Assembly: GCF_000380505.1 (NCBI RefSeq)
Contig: NZ_AQYH01000010.1
Span: 248,001-312,000 of the forward strand
DNA length: 64,000 nt
Origin: Kaistia granuli DSM 23481
GTDB lineage: Bacteria; Pseudomonadota; Alphaproteobacteria; Rhizobiales; Kaistiaceae
Direction: 5' to 3'
The notes beneath the pieces were generated by a model, which searched no databases, was not told where the DNA came from, and saw nothing but the letters and a program-made list of their open reading frames with translations. The translations under genes were made by a program, and so were the position numbers. Positions 36,363 to 45,274 of this stretch are shown here, in pieces (positions within the stretch are counted from its first letter, which is position 1; each line of letters begins with the position of its first letter).

Positions 36363-36401
36363 AAACGCCGGCGGGGCAACCCGCCGGCGTTTTTCTTTTT
36401 T
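36363..36401 (+). terminator. Intrinsic terminator of the barrel gene
   Basis: Perfect 12-bp stem AAACGCCGGCGG / CCGCCGGCGTTT with a 6-nt loop, ending in a T-rich tract of about 12 bases. Confidence 0.95.
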
Positions 36402-36511
36402 GGGCGTTGCTTTCGGGTTCCGGTGTGCGGAGCGGCCTGATCGCAAAAAAGCACCGGCGCAAGGCCGATGCTCTTTCGTTCATCCGATCCCGGACGCGGA
36501 TCGGGCGCGGG

Positions 36512-37345
36512 CTATTCGCTGCCGGCAAACAGCGCGGCTTGCAGCGCCCGCCAGCTGGCCTGGTCCGGTGCCAGCAGCAATCCGCCGTCGCGATGAGCGG
36601 GCAGGTAGGGGCTGGCGTCGAAGCGGGCCGAGTAGCCGCCGGCTTCCTGATGGATCAGCCAGCCTGCGACATGGTCCCAGACCGTCAGCTTGGCATAGAG
36701 CGCGAAGTGGCTGTGACCGCCGGCCAGCATCCGATACTCATGCGCTGCGCAGCGGTAACTCGCGGCCGAACGGGTCGCGGCCAGATTGGCGCAGACGAGC
36801 GAGCGCAGCGGCTCGGATAGCAGCGACCAGGACGCGGTGCCGGACATCTCGTCAACGGGCTTCGCAGTGGCGACCTTGAGGTCGTTGTGGCGACCATCGG
36901 CAGCCTCGGTCCAGGCGCCTTCGCCGCGCACCGCGATGGTCCAGTCGCCTCCGATCGGATCGAGGATGACGCCGCCGACCGCCTCGCCCCGCACCACCAC
37001 GCCGGCCATGACGCCAAACAGGGTCAGCCCCGAGGCGAAGTTCTTGGTGCCGTCGACGGGATCGACCACGAAGGCGAGCTCGGCGCCGTCGAGCCGGTCG
37101 AGCAGCGTCTCGTCGGCCGAGACGGCTTCCTCGCCGATCACCACCGCGCCGGGAAACGCCTTGACGAGACTGGCGGTGATCACCTTTTCGGCCGCTTCAT
37201 CGGCATCGGTGACGAGATCCTCGGCCGACGTCTTCTGGCGGATCGCGCCGTCGGCGAGGTGACGGAAGCGCGGCAGGATCTCTGCCTCGGCCGCATCGCG
37301 CAGGATCGCGGCGACGGTCCGGGCGTCGGCGGTTGAAAAGCTCAT
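36512..37345 (-). CDS. Inositol monophosphatase family phosphatase
   Basis: A 277-aa lithium-sensitive-type phosphatase with motifs VIGEEAV (metal-ligand Glu), DPVDGTKNFASG and WDHVAGWLIHQEAGG in the expected order. The family covers inositol-1-phosphatase, CysQ (adenosine 3',5'-bisphosphatase) and the HisN-type histidinol-phosphatase common in alphaproteobacteria. Sequence alone does not decide. TGGAGATCACA precedes ATG 37345; the longer reading upstream overlaps the GST gene. Confidence 0.9.
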   Translation of the reverse strand: MSFSTADARTVAAILRDAAEAEILPRFRHLADGAIRQKTSAEDLVTDADEAAEKVITASLVKAFPGAVVIGEEAVSADETLLDRLDGAELAFVVDPVDGTKNFASGLTLFGVMAGVVVRGEAVGGVILDPIGGDWTIAVRGEGAWTEAADGRHNDLKVATAKPVDEMSGTASWSLLSEPLRSLVCANLAATRSAASYRCAAHEYRMLAGGHSHFALYAKLTVWDHVAGWLIHQEAGGYSARFDASPYLPAHRDGGLLLAPDQASWRALQAALFAGSE

Positions 37346-37365
37346 TGTGATCTCCAGGCAGGGCG

Positions 37366-37968
37366 TCAGGCTGTGACGCGGGTCGTCTCGAATGAGGGGA
37401 CGCGGGCAGCGAAATCCTCGAGGAAGGCCACCAGCTTCGGATGATCCTTGCGCCAGGCGCCGCCGAAGCGGAGATCGAGATAGCCGAGGGCACAGGCGAG
37501 GGCGATCGTGCCGACGTGAACCGATCCGTCGAGCGGCCATGCCTCGGCAGCGGCGAGGCCGCGCTCGACCTTGCCCTGCTGATGGGCTTTCCAGGTAGCG
37601 CTCTGCTGCGCCTCGTCGCGCCAGCGTCCCTCATAGACCTGGAGCAGGGCGGCATCGGCGATGCCGTCAGCCAGCGATTGCAGCACGAGCGCCGGATAGC
37701 GTCGCGCCGGATCGGCCGGCAGCACGCGGCCGCCGCCGGCGAGGTGGTCGAGATAGTCGACGATGACGCGTGAATCGTAGAGCACGAACCCGTCTTCGAG
37801 GATCAGCGCCGGGATCTTGCCGAGCGGATTTTGCTGCCGCAGCGCTTCGTTCGGATCGGAGGTGTCGGCGACGACGATCTCGATGCGGTCCATGAGATCA
37901 AGCTCTTGGGCGACGATCTTGACCTTGCGCCCGAACGGGGAGGCGGGCGAACTGCGCAGAACGAGCAA
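37366..37968 (-). CDS. Glutathione S-transferase family protein (YibF-like)
   Basis: A 200-aa GST. LVLRSSPASPFGRKVKIVAQEL gives the N-terminal thioredoxin fold with Ser as likely thiol-activating residue, followed by NPLGKIPALILEDGFVLYDSRVIVDYLD. Length and the helical second domain match YibF. Its gene is 20 bp upstream of the phosphatase gene on the same strand. Substrate unknown. Confidence 0.9.
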   Translation of the reverse strand: MLVLRSSPASPFGRKVKIVAQELDLMDRIEIVVADTSDPNEALRQQNPLGKIPALILEDGFVLYDSRVIVDYLDHLAGGGRVLPADPARRYPALVLQSLADGIADAALLQVYEGRWRDEAQQSATWKAHQQGKVERGLAAAEAWPLDGSVHVGTIALACALGYLDLRFGGAWRKDHPKLVAFLEDFAARVPSFETTRVTA

Positions 37969-37990
37969 AGCGGGGATCCTTGTCGGAAGC

Positions 37991-38653
37991 CTATCGGACG
38001 GGTGGCATGGTGAGCCGGTTGTTGCGGCAGGCCTTGCGGTCGACTTCGGCGCAGGCCCGGAAACGGAGGTCGCGCGTCATGCAGATGCGGACTTCCTTGA
38101 GGCGGCGGGAATCGCAGCTGACGGCGATGGCGTCGCGCCGGAGCCCGGGATTGGCGGCGATGAAGGCGGCCTCGACCTCGTTCGGCGAAACCGTCAGGTA
38201 ATCGGTGACGTCGACGAACTTGTCGGGAATGCGGACCGCCTCGTTCGCCTGGCGGGTCAGCTCGAAATAGTCGACGGGCTCGAGGCCGGAGCAGGAGCCA
38301 TGCGTGCGCCATTCGTGGCGGACGAGCGAGGGGCTCGGCATGATGTCAAGCATGCTGTCGACGAGACGGCGCGGAAGGCCGCTGCGCGGTCCGGCGTCGC
38401 AATTGCGCGGCGAGCCCCGCTCATATTGCGGCCAGAGCCCGTGCACGACGAAGGCGAAGGGGCGCGGCCCGCCGCACTGGATGCGGTCCGAACGACCGCG
38501 ATCCTGGCAATAGGTCGGCGACCACGAGAGCGACAGCACGTAGAAGTCGAAGTCACCCGGCGTGTCGGCCAAGGCCGAGGCCGGGGTGATCCAGAGGGCG
38601 GCCAGGGCGACGAGCGAGACGATCAGGGCGCGCAGGGCCGACGGCAGCCGCAC
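37991..38653 (-). CDS. Secreted ribonuclease T2 family protein
   Basis: A 220-aa exported endoribonuclease. Signal peptide (about residues 1-28), then the two conserved active-site segments: FVVHGLWPQ with His71, and HEWRTHGSC with His113, Glu114 and His118. Six or more cysteines suggest disulfides in the periplasm or outside. Enzymes of this class cut RNA to 2',3'-cyclic phosphates. I prefer GTG at 38653, three bases past the stop of the upstream gene; a TTG at 38689 lies inside that gene. Confidence 0.85.
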   Translation of the reverse strand: MRLPSALRALIVSLVALAALWITPASALADTPGDFDFYVLSLSWSPTYCQDRGRSDRIQCGGPRPFAFVVHGLWPQYERGSPRNCDAGPRSGLPRRLVDSMLDIMPSPSLVRHEWRTHGSCSGLEPVDYFELTRQANEAVRIPDKFVDVTDYLTVSPNEVEAAFIAANPGLRRDAIAVSCDSRRLKEVRICMTRDLRFRACAEVDRKACRNNRLTMPPVR

Positions 38654-38655
38654 GC

Positions 38656-39123
38656 CTAGTAATACCGGCCCGGGCGCACCGTGCGGCAATGGCCATCATG
38701 GACCCGCCAGGGGTCCTGTCCGGCCACGCAGAAATCAACATACCAGCCGATCGAGGCGAAGCCCATGCGCTCCTCGATCAGATAGTAGACCGCGGTCGGG
38801 CGGATATTGTCGGCGATGTAGACATCGGCACGGCAGAAGCGGCGATCGATCAGGCCGGGATCACCGGGCACGAACTGCGATTCCTGAACGGAGGCCACTT
38901 CGCGGAAGGCGAGGTCGTTGCCCCAGGTATGGGTGTTCGCCCAGTGATAGCGCTCCGCCATGTTGGAGAGCACGGCCGGCGCGTCGCAGGGCGGCACGGT
39001 GCCGCGATTCCAGCCCCGGCGCACTTCGGGTGCGGACTCGTAGCCGCCGGAATAGTCGGCCGCCTGCGCCGCGGAACCGGCGAGCGCCACGAAGGCGATG
39101 GCTGCGAGGAGGGTACGGATCAT
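38656..39123 (-). CDS. Exported cysteine-containing protein, unknown function
   Basis: A 155-aa protein with a clear signal peptide (IRTLLAAIAFVALAGSAAQA) and a mature part containing four cysteines (PPCDAP, RRFCRAD, VDFCVAG, DGHCRTV) and many aromatic residues. I recall similar proteins as conserved hypotheticals in Rhizobiales but can assign no role. It is immediately upstream of RNase T2, separated by only a few bases, so the two are co-expressed and may act in the same compartment. Confidence 0.75.
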   Translation of the reverse strand: MIRTLLAAIAFVALAGSAAQAADYSGGYESAPEVRRGWNRGTVPPCDAPAVLSNMAERYHWANTHTWGNDLAFREVASVQESQFVPGDPGLIDRRFCRADVYIADNIRPTAVYYLIEERMGFASIGWYVDFCVAGQDPWRVHDGHCRTVRPGRYY

Positions 39124-39297
39124 GGCGGCGATTCCCCAAAGGACGCTTTCAACGACGATGCGTCACTGCCGCCGGTATGGTCAAGCGTTCTGCGCTTCCG
39201 AACGGGTCGGGTGGTGAACAGAGCGTCGTCGTGTGGGCGGCTGGCAACAGCTGCCGTTTGAGCCAATATGCCACCCAGCAAGATATGGAGCAGCGAC

Positions 39298-40278
39298 ATG
39301 GGCCTTCTGGTCGACGGAATTTGGCAAGACCAATGGTATGACACGCGCAATACGGGCGGCCGTTTCCAGCGCAGCGCGGCCGGCTTCCGCAACTGGGTGA
39401 CGGCCGACGGCAGCCCGGGACCGACCGGCAAGGGCGGCTTCAAGGCGGAGCCAGGACGCTATCACCTCTATATCGCCCGCGCCTGTCCGTGGGCGCATCG
39501 GGTCATGATCTTCCGGGCTCTGAAGGGCCTTGAGGATATGATCGACTATTCGGTTGTGCACTGGCTGATGGGCGAGAACGGCTGGACCTTCGCGCCGGGC
39601 CCCCGTGTCACCCCCGACAAGCTGCACGGCTTCGACTATCTCTATCAGGTCTACACCAAGGCGGATCCCGAATATTCGGGCCGGGTCACCGTTCCGGTGC
39701 TCTGGGACAAGCAGACGGAGACGATCGTCAGCAATGAATCGTCCGAGATCATCCGCATGCTGAATTCGGCCTTCGACGGCGTCGGCGCCAGGAAGGGCGA
39801 CTACTATCCGGAGGCACTCCGGACCGAGATCGACGCGCTGAACACCCGCATCTACGACACCGTCAACAACGGCGTCTACAAGGCCGGCTTCGCGACGAGC
39901 CAAGCCGCCTATGAGGAGGCGGTGCGGCCGCTGTTCGACAGCCTGGACTGGCTGGAAGGGATCCTGTCGGACCAGCCCTACCTCGCGGGAGACCGGCTGA
40001 CCGAGGCAGACTGGCGGCTGTTCACCACGCTGCTGCGCTTCGATCCCGTCTATGTCGGCCATTTCAAGTGCAATCTGCGCCGGCTGATCGACTACCCGGC
40101 GCTGTGGTCCTACACGCGCGAACTCTACCAGATGGCCGGCATCCGCGAGACCGTCGATTTCGACCACATCAAGCGGCACTATTACGAGAGCCACAAGACG
40201 ATCAATCCGTCCGGTGTGGTGCCGCTCGGCCCGATCCTCGATTTCGACGAGCGGCCGGATCGGGCCTTCAACGCGTAG
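39298..40278 (+). CDS. Glutathionyl-hydroquinone reductase (YqjG/EcfG type)
   Basis: A 326-aa Xi-class GST that removes glutathione from glutathionyl-hydroquinones. The catalytic motif CPWAHRV is present, followed by the typical HPxxxx-like aromatic region and a long helical domain ending HYYESHKTINPSGVVPLGP. ATG 39298 has GGAGCAGCGAC before it. It ends 3 bp from the convergent rlmJ stop, with no room for a terminator. Confidence 0.93.
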   Translation: MGLLVDGIWQDQWYDTRNTGGRFQRSAAGFRNWVTADGSPGPTGKGGFKAEPGRYHLYIARACPWAHRVMIFRALKGLEDMIDYSVVHWLMGENGWTFAPGPRVTPDKLHGFDYLYQVYTKADPEYSGRVTVPVLWDKQTETIVSNESSEIIRMLNSAFDGVGARKGDYYPEALRTEIDALNTRIYDTVNNGVYKAGFATSQAAYEEAVRPLFDSLDWLEGILSDQPYLAGDRLTEADWRLFTTLLRFDPVYVGHFKCNLRRLIDYPALWSYTRELYQMAGIRETVDFDHIKRHYYESHKTINPSGVVPLGPILDFDERPDRAFNA

Positions 40279-40281
40279 CGG

Positions 40282-41151
40282 CTATTTCTCGCCGCGTAGC
40301 CACCAGACGCGGCGACCGGCCTTGTCGGTCTCGCCCAGGATCGGGGCGAGGCCGGTCAGCAGCGCGTCGAGCGTACGGTCGAGCTGCCAGGGTGGGTTGC
40401 AGATGACCAGGCCGGTGCCATTGAACATGTCGGGCGTGGCGCGGTCGCGCACCCAGAGCTCGGCCGCCAGCAGCTTGGTGATGCCGCTTTCCGCCAGGCG
40501 CCGGTGGAAATTCGTCACCGCGCCGATGTCCTTGATCGGATACCAGAGCGCGTAGACACCGGTCGGCCAGCGCAGATACGCCTTCTCGAAGCGGTCGAAC
40601 ATCGTCTTGAATTCGTCCGGCTGCTCGAAGGGCGGGTCGATCAGCACGAGGCCGCGCCGCTCCTTCGGCGGCACGAACGAACCGAGCGCCAGCCAGCCAT
40701 CCAGCTCGATCGCCTTGACCTGGAAATCGCCGGCGAACAGTTCGGCCAGCGTCGCATGGTCGGCCGGATGCATTTCGACGGCCGTCATCCGGTCGGACTT
40801 GCGCAGCAGATGGCGGGTCAGCCAGGGCGAGCCCGGATAATGCCGGAGCCCGCCGTCCGGATTGGCCGCCTTGACCGTGTCGAGATAGGGCGCCAGCGCG
40901 TCGGCGAGCTTGCGCGTCAGCTCGACAGCCGGCGTGCCGTCGGCCTTCAGCAGTTTGCCGATGCCGGTCTGCCATTCGTTCGTCTTGCCGGCCTCGACCG
41001 CATCGAGATCGTACAGGCCGATGCCGGCATGGGTGTCGATCACCCGGAAGGCCTTGTCCTTGACCTTCAGATGCTCGATGAGGAGCGCGAGGATGGCGTG
41101 CTTGACGACATCGGCGAAATTTCCGGCGTGATAGGCGTGACGATAGTTCAT
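40282..41151 (-). CDS. rlmJ: 23S rRNA adenine(2030)-N6-methyltransferase
   Basis: SAM-dependent enzyme methylating A2030 of 23S rRNA. The 289-aa protein opens MNYRHAYHAGNFADVVKH, the signature start of RlmJ, contains IDTHAGIGLYDL (SAM site) and the catalytic LIDPPFEQPDEF motif. ATG 41151 is chosen on that signature. It is divergent from a diguanylate cyclase across a 241-bp region with strong dyad symmetry. Confidence 0.95.
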   Translation of the reverse strand: MNYRHAYHAGNFADVVKHAILALLIEHLKVKDKAFRVIDTHAGIGLYDLDAVEAGKTNEWQTGIGKLLKADGTPAVELTRKLADALAPYLDTVKAANPDGGLRHYPGSPWLTRHLLRKSDRMTAVEMHPADHATLAELFAGDFQVKAIELDGWLALGSFVPPKERRGLVLIDPPFEQPDEFKTMFDRFEKAYLRWPTGVYALWYPIKDIGAVTNFHRRLAESGITKLLAAELWVRDRATPDMFNGTGLVICNPPWQLDRTLDALLTGLAPILGETDKAGRRVWWLRGEK

Positions 41152-41202
41152 TGTCGAGGTGGTGGCATCGAAGCGTCGCCCGCGCAAGGGGCATTTCTTG
41201 CT

Positions 41203-41289
41203 GCCGCATAAAGTTGTCCTTGCATTTTATGCAACTTATGCGGCATTGACCGCCGATGTTCATGCCTTGATCAGGCTTTGCCTGCATAA
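41203..41289. promoter_or_regulatory. Cluster of GCATAA/TTATGC half-sites with nested dyads
   Basis: Between divergent rlmJ and the diguanylate cyclase. GCCGCATAAAGTTG (41203-41216) and CAACTTATGCGGC (41232-41244) are complementary over 13 bases with one bulged A, around a 15-nt loop. Inside it, TTGCAT-TTT-ATGCAA (41220-41234) is a second perfect palindrome that overlaps the right arm. A fourth GCATAA lies at 41284-41289. This looks like an operator array for a dimeric regulator or a switchable hairpin; which one is inference. Confidence 0.55.
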
Positions 41290-41392
41290 CCCGCCCAAGA
41301 TCGGCACGGATGTCACCGCATTTCGTGCTGAGGATACCTGCCTGCGACCGGTCGAGACCGCCCCCCGAAGCTCCCGGAATTGAAGTCAGCCC

Positions 41393-42679
41393 ATGGTCCT
41401 TGATTTTCTGACGCTCTCCATCGTCATCCTCCTAAACGCGCTCACGATGGCGATGATCTGGGGGCTGATCTGGTGGTCCTATCGCGGCTTCGGCGCCGCG
41501 CGGATCTGGATGATCGCTTGCCTGACGACGGCGCTGGGCGGGCTGGTGCTGTCGCTGGAAGCGGTTGCCAAAGTGCCGACCAATGTCATCGGCAACGGCT
41601 TCGTCTTCTTCGGCTTCTGCCTCTACTGGATCGGCGTGCGCAAGTTTTACGGCGAGAAGCTGCCCTGGCTCGCCAGCCTGGGCATAACCTTCGGCTCGCT
41701 CGCGATCCTCGTTCTGTTTTCCACGCTCTACCCGAGCAACGCCGCCCGCAATGCGGTCTACGCGGTCGGCCAGTCGGTGCCGTTGTTGCTGGCGATCCTC
41801 GACCTGACCCGCCCGGGCCGACGCACGCCGGGAAGCCTGCTCGCCGCCGGCGCCATGGCGGTCGGCATCGCCGTTCATGCCATCGAGACGGGTGCCAATC
41901 TGGTCTACAGCACCGGCGGCATGGCCCGGCTTTCCTACGATATCATCGAGACGGTCGTGATCCTGCTGGTCATCTTCAGCGGCGTCGTCTGGAACTTCGG
42001 CATGATCGTCATGGCGATCGACCATCTCCGCGCGGAACTTGCCATCCTCACCTATCGCGACGAACTGACCGGGCTCGGCAACCGTCGCCTGATGCTGGAG
42101 CGGCTCGCGGCAGTCGAGGCGACGGCCCGGAGCAAGCGCCGCGCCCATTCGCTGCTGCTGCTCGACCTCGACAACTTCAAGTCGATCAATGACGAACACG
42201 GCCATGCCGCCGGCGACGCCTGCCTTTGCCACGTCGCCGCAATTCTGATGGCCGAGTTGCGTCCGCGCGACCTTGTGGCGCGTCCGGGCGGCGACGAGTT
42301 CTGCATTCTATTGCCGGATACCGGCGCCGAGGAGGCCGCCCGTGTCGCGGCCGGTCTGGTCGAGGCGTTCCGGGCCAACGGGCTCGAGCGGGGCGACATT
42401 GCCATCCCGCTGACGGTCAGCATCGGTGTCGCCACCAGCACGCCCGATCGCCGCCTGACGGGCGACGAACTCGGAGAAGCGGCCGACCAGGCGCTCTATG
42501 CCGTCAAGCGGGCAGGGCGCGATGGTTATGCGGTGGCCGATCCGGACACGGCGCGGCAACCACCGCTGCGGCCGCGAGTGGCTGTGAAGACGGCGCCGCC
42601 GAGGGCGATGGCCGAGGCGATGGGAAGCGCTTCCGAAGCCGATCTTCCGGCAAAAGGCGCGCCTCCGCCCCGGCGCTAG
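41393..42679 (+). CDS. Membrane-bound diguanylate cyclase (GGDEF)
   Basis: A 428-aa protein with six or seven N-terminal membrane helices (about residues 5-210) joined to a GGDEF domain that makes cyclic di-GMP from two GTP. The active-site loop GGDEF is intact at 299-303 and an RxxD inhibitory site (RPRD, 290-293) sits exactly five residues before it, so product inhibition is expected. No EAL domain. A proline/alanine-rich tail of about 40 residues follows. The membrane part has no named sensor domain; its signal is unknown. Confidence 0.93.
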   Translation: MVLDFLTLSIVILLNALTMAMIWGLIWWSYRGFGAARIWMIACLTTALGGLVLSLEAVAKVPTNVIGNGFVFFGFCLYWIGVRKFYGEKLPWLASLGITFGSLAILVLFSTLYPSNAARNAVYAVGQSVPLLLAILDLTRPGRRTPGSLLAAGAMAVGIAVHAIETGANLVYSTGGMARLSYDIIETVVILLVIFSGVVWNFGMIVMAIDHLRAELAILTYRDELTGLGNRRLMLERLAAVEATARSKRRAHSLLLLDLDNFKSINDEHGHAAGDACLCHVAAILMAELRPRDLVARPGGDEFCILLPDTGAEEAARVAAGLVEAFRANGLERGDIAIPLTVSIGVATSTPDRRLTGDELGEAADQALYAVKRAGRDGYAVADPDTARQPPLRPRVAVKTAPPRAMAEAMGSASEADLPAKGAPPPRR

Positions 42680-42706
42680 GCCAAGCGACGGCCCGTGGGC
42701 TTGGGA

Positions 42707-43156
42707 TCAGGCCGCGAGCAGGCGCTGGATCTCATTGATGGGGGTCTTGGTCAATTCCTTCGGCCATTCGCCGGCGATGCGGTCGGTGACCAGCTTGTGC
42801 AGGTTTTGCCGGAGGATGCCGAGGATCCTCGGCGGAGCGACGATCACCAGTTCGGAGAAGACGTTTTCCTGCGCAGCCCGATAGAGCGCCTCGGCGATGG
42901 TGCCGGCGAATTTCTGTTCTTCCAGCATGTGCCAGTCGGTCTGCTCGACGGTGCTGCGGGCCATGCCCACGCTCTGCATCACCCGGCCGGGGCGGTCGGT
43001 GCCCTGTTCCCGCGTCGCTGGATTGTAGGGGCTGCCGAGGATCTCCTCGACGACCAGATCGAGGTTCTGCGGCGTGCCGCGATTGCGCAGGAAGAGGGCC
43101 TTCTGCCCGTCGCCGACGAGGATGAGCGCGTTATGGTGGATGGAGAAATCGGGCAT
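42707..43156 (-). CDS. Host-attachment family protein
   Basis: A 149-aa protein of the family annotated 'protein required for attachment to host cells', first named in Agrobacterium. The pattern ALILVGDGQKALFLRN at the start, RVMQSVGMARSTVEQTDWHMLEEQKFA in the middle and LVIVAPPRILGILRQ near the end is typical. The fold resembles that of eRF1/Dom34-like release-factor domains and the cellular role is not settled. AGGAGCGTCACCC precedes ATG 43156. Confidence 0.88.
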   Translation of the reverse strand: MPDFSIHHNALILVGDGQKALFLRNRGTPQNLDLVVEEILGSPYNPATREQGTDRPGRVMQSVGMARSTVEQTDWHMLEEQKFAGTIAEALYRAAQENVFSELVIVAPPRILGILRQNLHKLVTDRIAGEWPKELTKTPINEIQRLLAA

Positions 43157-43315
43157 GGGTGACGCTCCTACTGGCAGGCCTGCACCGTGCCGGCATGGCA
43201 CGGCTCACCCGGTCTACGCCTCTCGCGACGGGAGGTTCCACCATTATGGAGCGCCGGATGCGCTCCTGATACTGGAAACAGCGGCTGGCGGATCAGCTTT
43301 GCGTGTGTCTGGGTG

Positions 43316-43825
43316 TCACCCTCCGGGCGGTCCGTCGCGCCAGCTTTCGGCATAGCCGGCGATCATTTCGCCATAGGAATCCTCTGGCGGCAGCGCCTCG
43401 AAGCTGCGCGCGGCCGGCGTCGTCGCCCAGGCGAGCTTCTCGCGGGTCCACGTCTCGAAATAGGGGACGAACCAGCTCGGCTCGTCGAGCATGGTGGGGC
43501 GGAGATTGACGAAGAAATCGATGCCCCCGGGCCGCGTGAACATCCACGTCATGCACTGGCCGCAGAAATAGTGCTTTGAGGCCCCGCGCAGGCCGCCGAC
43601 GACGGGTTCGCCTTTTGTCACTTCGAAGGCGGCGCTCGGGATGGCGGCGGAGAGAGAATAGGCGCTGGCCGACATCTTCTGGCAGCCGGTGCAGTGGCAG
43701 GCCATGGTGATAAGCGGCGGCGCGCTGATCCTCAGCCGGACCGCGCCACAACGACATCCGCCCTCGCGGACGAAGCTCGGCGGCGTAGTGTCCGTGGCCT
43801 TGTGAGGGTTGACCGTTGTGTTCAT
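43316..43825 (-). CDS. GFA-fold zinc protein (second copy)
   Basis: A 169-aa GFA family member. Zinc-binding cysteines appear as GGCRCGAVRL, ACHCTGCQKMSASAYSL and HYFCGQCMTW. Compared with the 3.0-kb copy it carries about 20 extra N-terminal residues and a longer C-terminus with aromatic residues. GGAGCCCAGC lies before ATG 43825. Substrate unknown. Confidence 0.88.
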   Translation of the reverse strand: MNTTVNPHKATDTTPPSFVREGGCRCGAVRLRISAPPLITMACHCTGCQKMSASAYSLSAAIPSAAFEVTKGEPVVGGLRGASKHYFCGQCMTWMFTRPGGIDFFVNLRPTMLDEPSWFVPYFETWTREKLAWATTPAARSFEALPPEDSYGEMIAGYAESWRDGPPGG

Positions 43826-43971
43826 GCTGGGCTCCTGGACTGCCAGCATATTCCGCGGATCCGGCAGGTCTTGTCAAAGTCCGACCGTCGAGGCGATCAC
43901 AGACCGTGTCGCATGCCGGCCGGGAAACCAGTCGCTATGATGGCGGGGTCGATTCCCGGCCGGAGCTGTAT

Positions 43972-45243
43972 GTGAGCGAGTTCGTACCCTTCTACCGCCT
44001 GGCCATTGCGATCGCGATCGGCCTCATCATTGGCGTCGAGCGACACTGGCGCGAGCGTGAGGCGGCGCCAGGCCTACGCACCGCCGGAATTCGCACGTTT
44101 GCCATGATCGGCATGCTGGGCGGCATTGTCGGCTTGATCGAGCAAGCCTTGCCGGCCGGCGGCCAACCCGGAATCGTCACCGGAACCATCTTCCTGGCCT
44201 TCTCCGCCGTCTTCGCCTTCTACAAGTGGCGGGAGGCGGAGGCCGAGCGCGATTTCAGCGTCACCAGTGTCGTGGCGGCGATGGCGACTTTCCTGTTCGG
44301 CGTGCTCGCCGTCCTCGGTGATGTGAGGCTCGCGGCGGCTGGCGGCGTCGCGCTGACGGCGATCCTGGCGAGCCGTCAGCCCCTGCATCATTTCATCGAG
44401 CGGCTGAGCTGGATCGAGCTGCGGTCGGCGATCATCCTGCTGGCGATGACCTTCGTCATCCTGCCGCTGCTGCCGTCCGCGCCCTATGGCCCCTTTGGTG
44501 GCATCTCGCTGCGCGCCGTCTGGTCGCTCGCCATTCTGCTCGCCGCCATCTCCTATGTCGGCTACGTCGCGGTCCGTCTGCTCGGCCCGGGGCGGGGGGA
44601 ACTGGCGGCCGGCGCGGCCGCGGGGCTGGTGTCGTCGACCGCCGTGACGCTCGATAATGCGCGCCGCGCGGCTGCCGGGGGCGATGCGGCCCGGCTCGCG
44701 GCGGGTGCCGCGGTGGCCGGTGGGGTCTCCTATCTGAGAACCGCGGCCCTCGTGCTCGGGCTGGCGCCGTCACTCGCCTGGCTGTTGCTGCCGCCCTTCA
44801 TCGCCGGAGCCCTGGCGATGGCGGCCGGCGTCGCGTGGCTGATCCGGGGGCAGAGCGACACGTCGCGGGATGCGGCGGCGATGGTCAACCCGTTCGACCT
44901 CGTCGGCGTGCTCAAGATGGCGCTGTTCCTTGCCGCCGTCGGGTTCATCGTGCGCGCGGCTTCGGCCGCCTTCGGCTCGGCCGGCATCGTGTTCGCCTCC
45001 GCGCTCGCCGGCATTGGTGACGTCGATGCCGCTGCGGTGACGGTGGCTGGCCTGCCGACGCTGGAAGTCAGCGTCGGGGCGTTGGCGATCGCGGCGGCCG
45101 TAGCCTCCAACACTGTTGCCAAGGCCCTCTATGCGCTCGTTTTGGGGGGAGGCCGCTATGGCAGCCGCTTCGCCATTCTTTCCGCCGGCGCGCTGCTGTT
45201 CGGCGCCGCAGCCTATTGGCTGACCAAGCTGCTGCTGGCGTAA
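43972..45243 (+). CDS. MgtC/DUF4010 family membrane protein
   Basis: A 423-aa polytopic inner-membrane protein. The N-terminal part has the MgtC/SapB-like signature AIAIGLIIGVERHWRERE and GLRTAGIRTFAMIGMLGG; the C-terminal part is a DUF4010 domain with about eight helices. MgtC proteins affect Mg2+ stress and virulence, but transport by this fused type is unproven. I chose GTG 43972, with CGGAG six bases before it, because the first membrane helix begins nine residues later; the reading remains open far upstream without similarity. Confidence 0.88.
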   Translation: MSEFVPFYRLAIAIAIGLIIGVERHWREREAAPGLRTAGIRTFAMIGMLGGIVGLIEQALPAGGQPGIVTGTIFLAFSAVFAFYKWREAEAERDFSVTSVVAAMATFLFGVLAVLGDVRLAAAGGVALTAILASRQPLHHFIERLSWIELRSAIILLAMTFVILPLLPSAPYGPFGGISLRAVWSLAILLAAISYVGYVAVRLLGPGRGELAAGAAAGLVSSTAVTLDNARRAAAGGDAARLAAGAAVAGGVSYLRTAALVLGLAPSLAWLLLPPFIAGALAMAAGVAWLIRGQSDTSRDAAAMVNPFDLVGVLKMALFLAAVGFIVRAASAAFGSAGIVFASALAGIGDVDAAAVTVAGLPTLEVSVGALAIAAAVASNTVAKALYALVLGGGRYGSRFAILSAGALLFGAAAYWLTKLLLA

Positions 45244-45274
45244 GCCTTCGCCGGCAGGCGTTCTGTCGCCGCCG

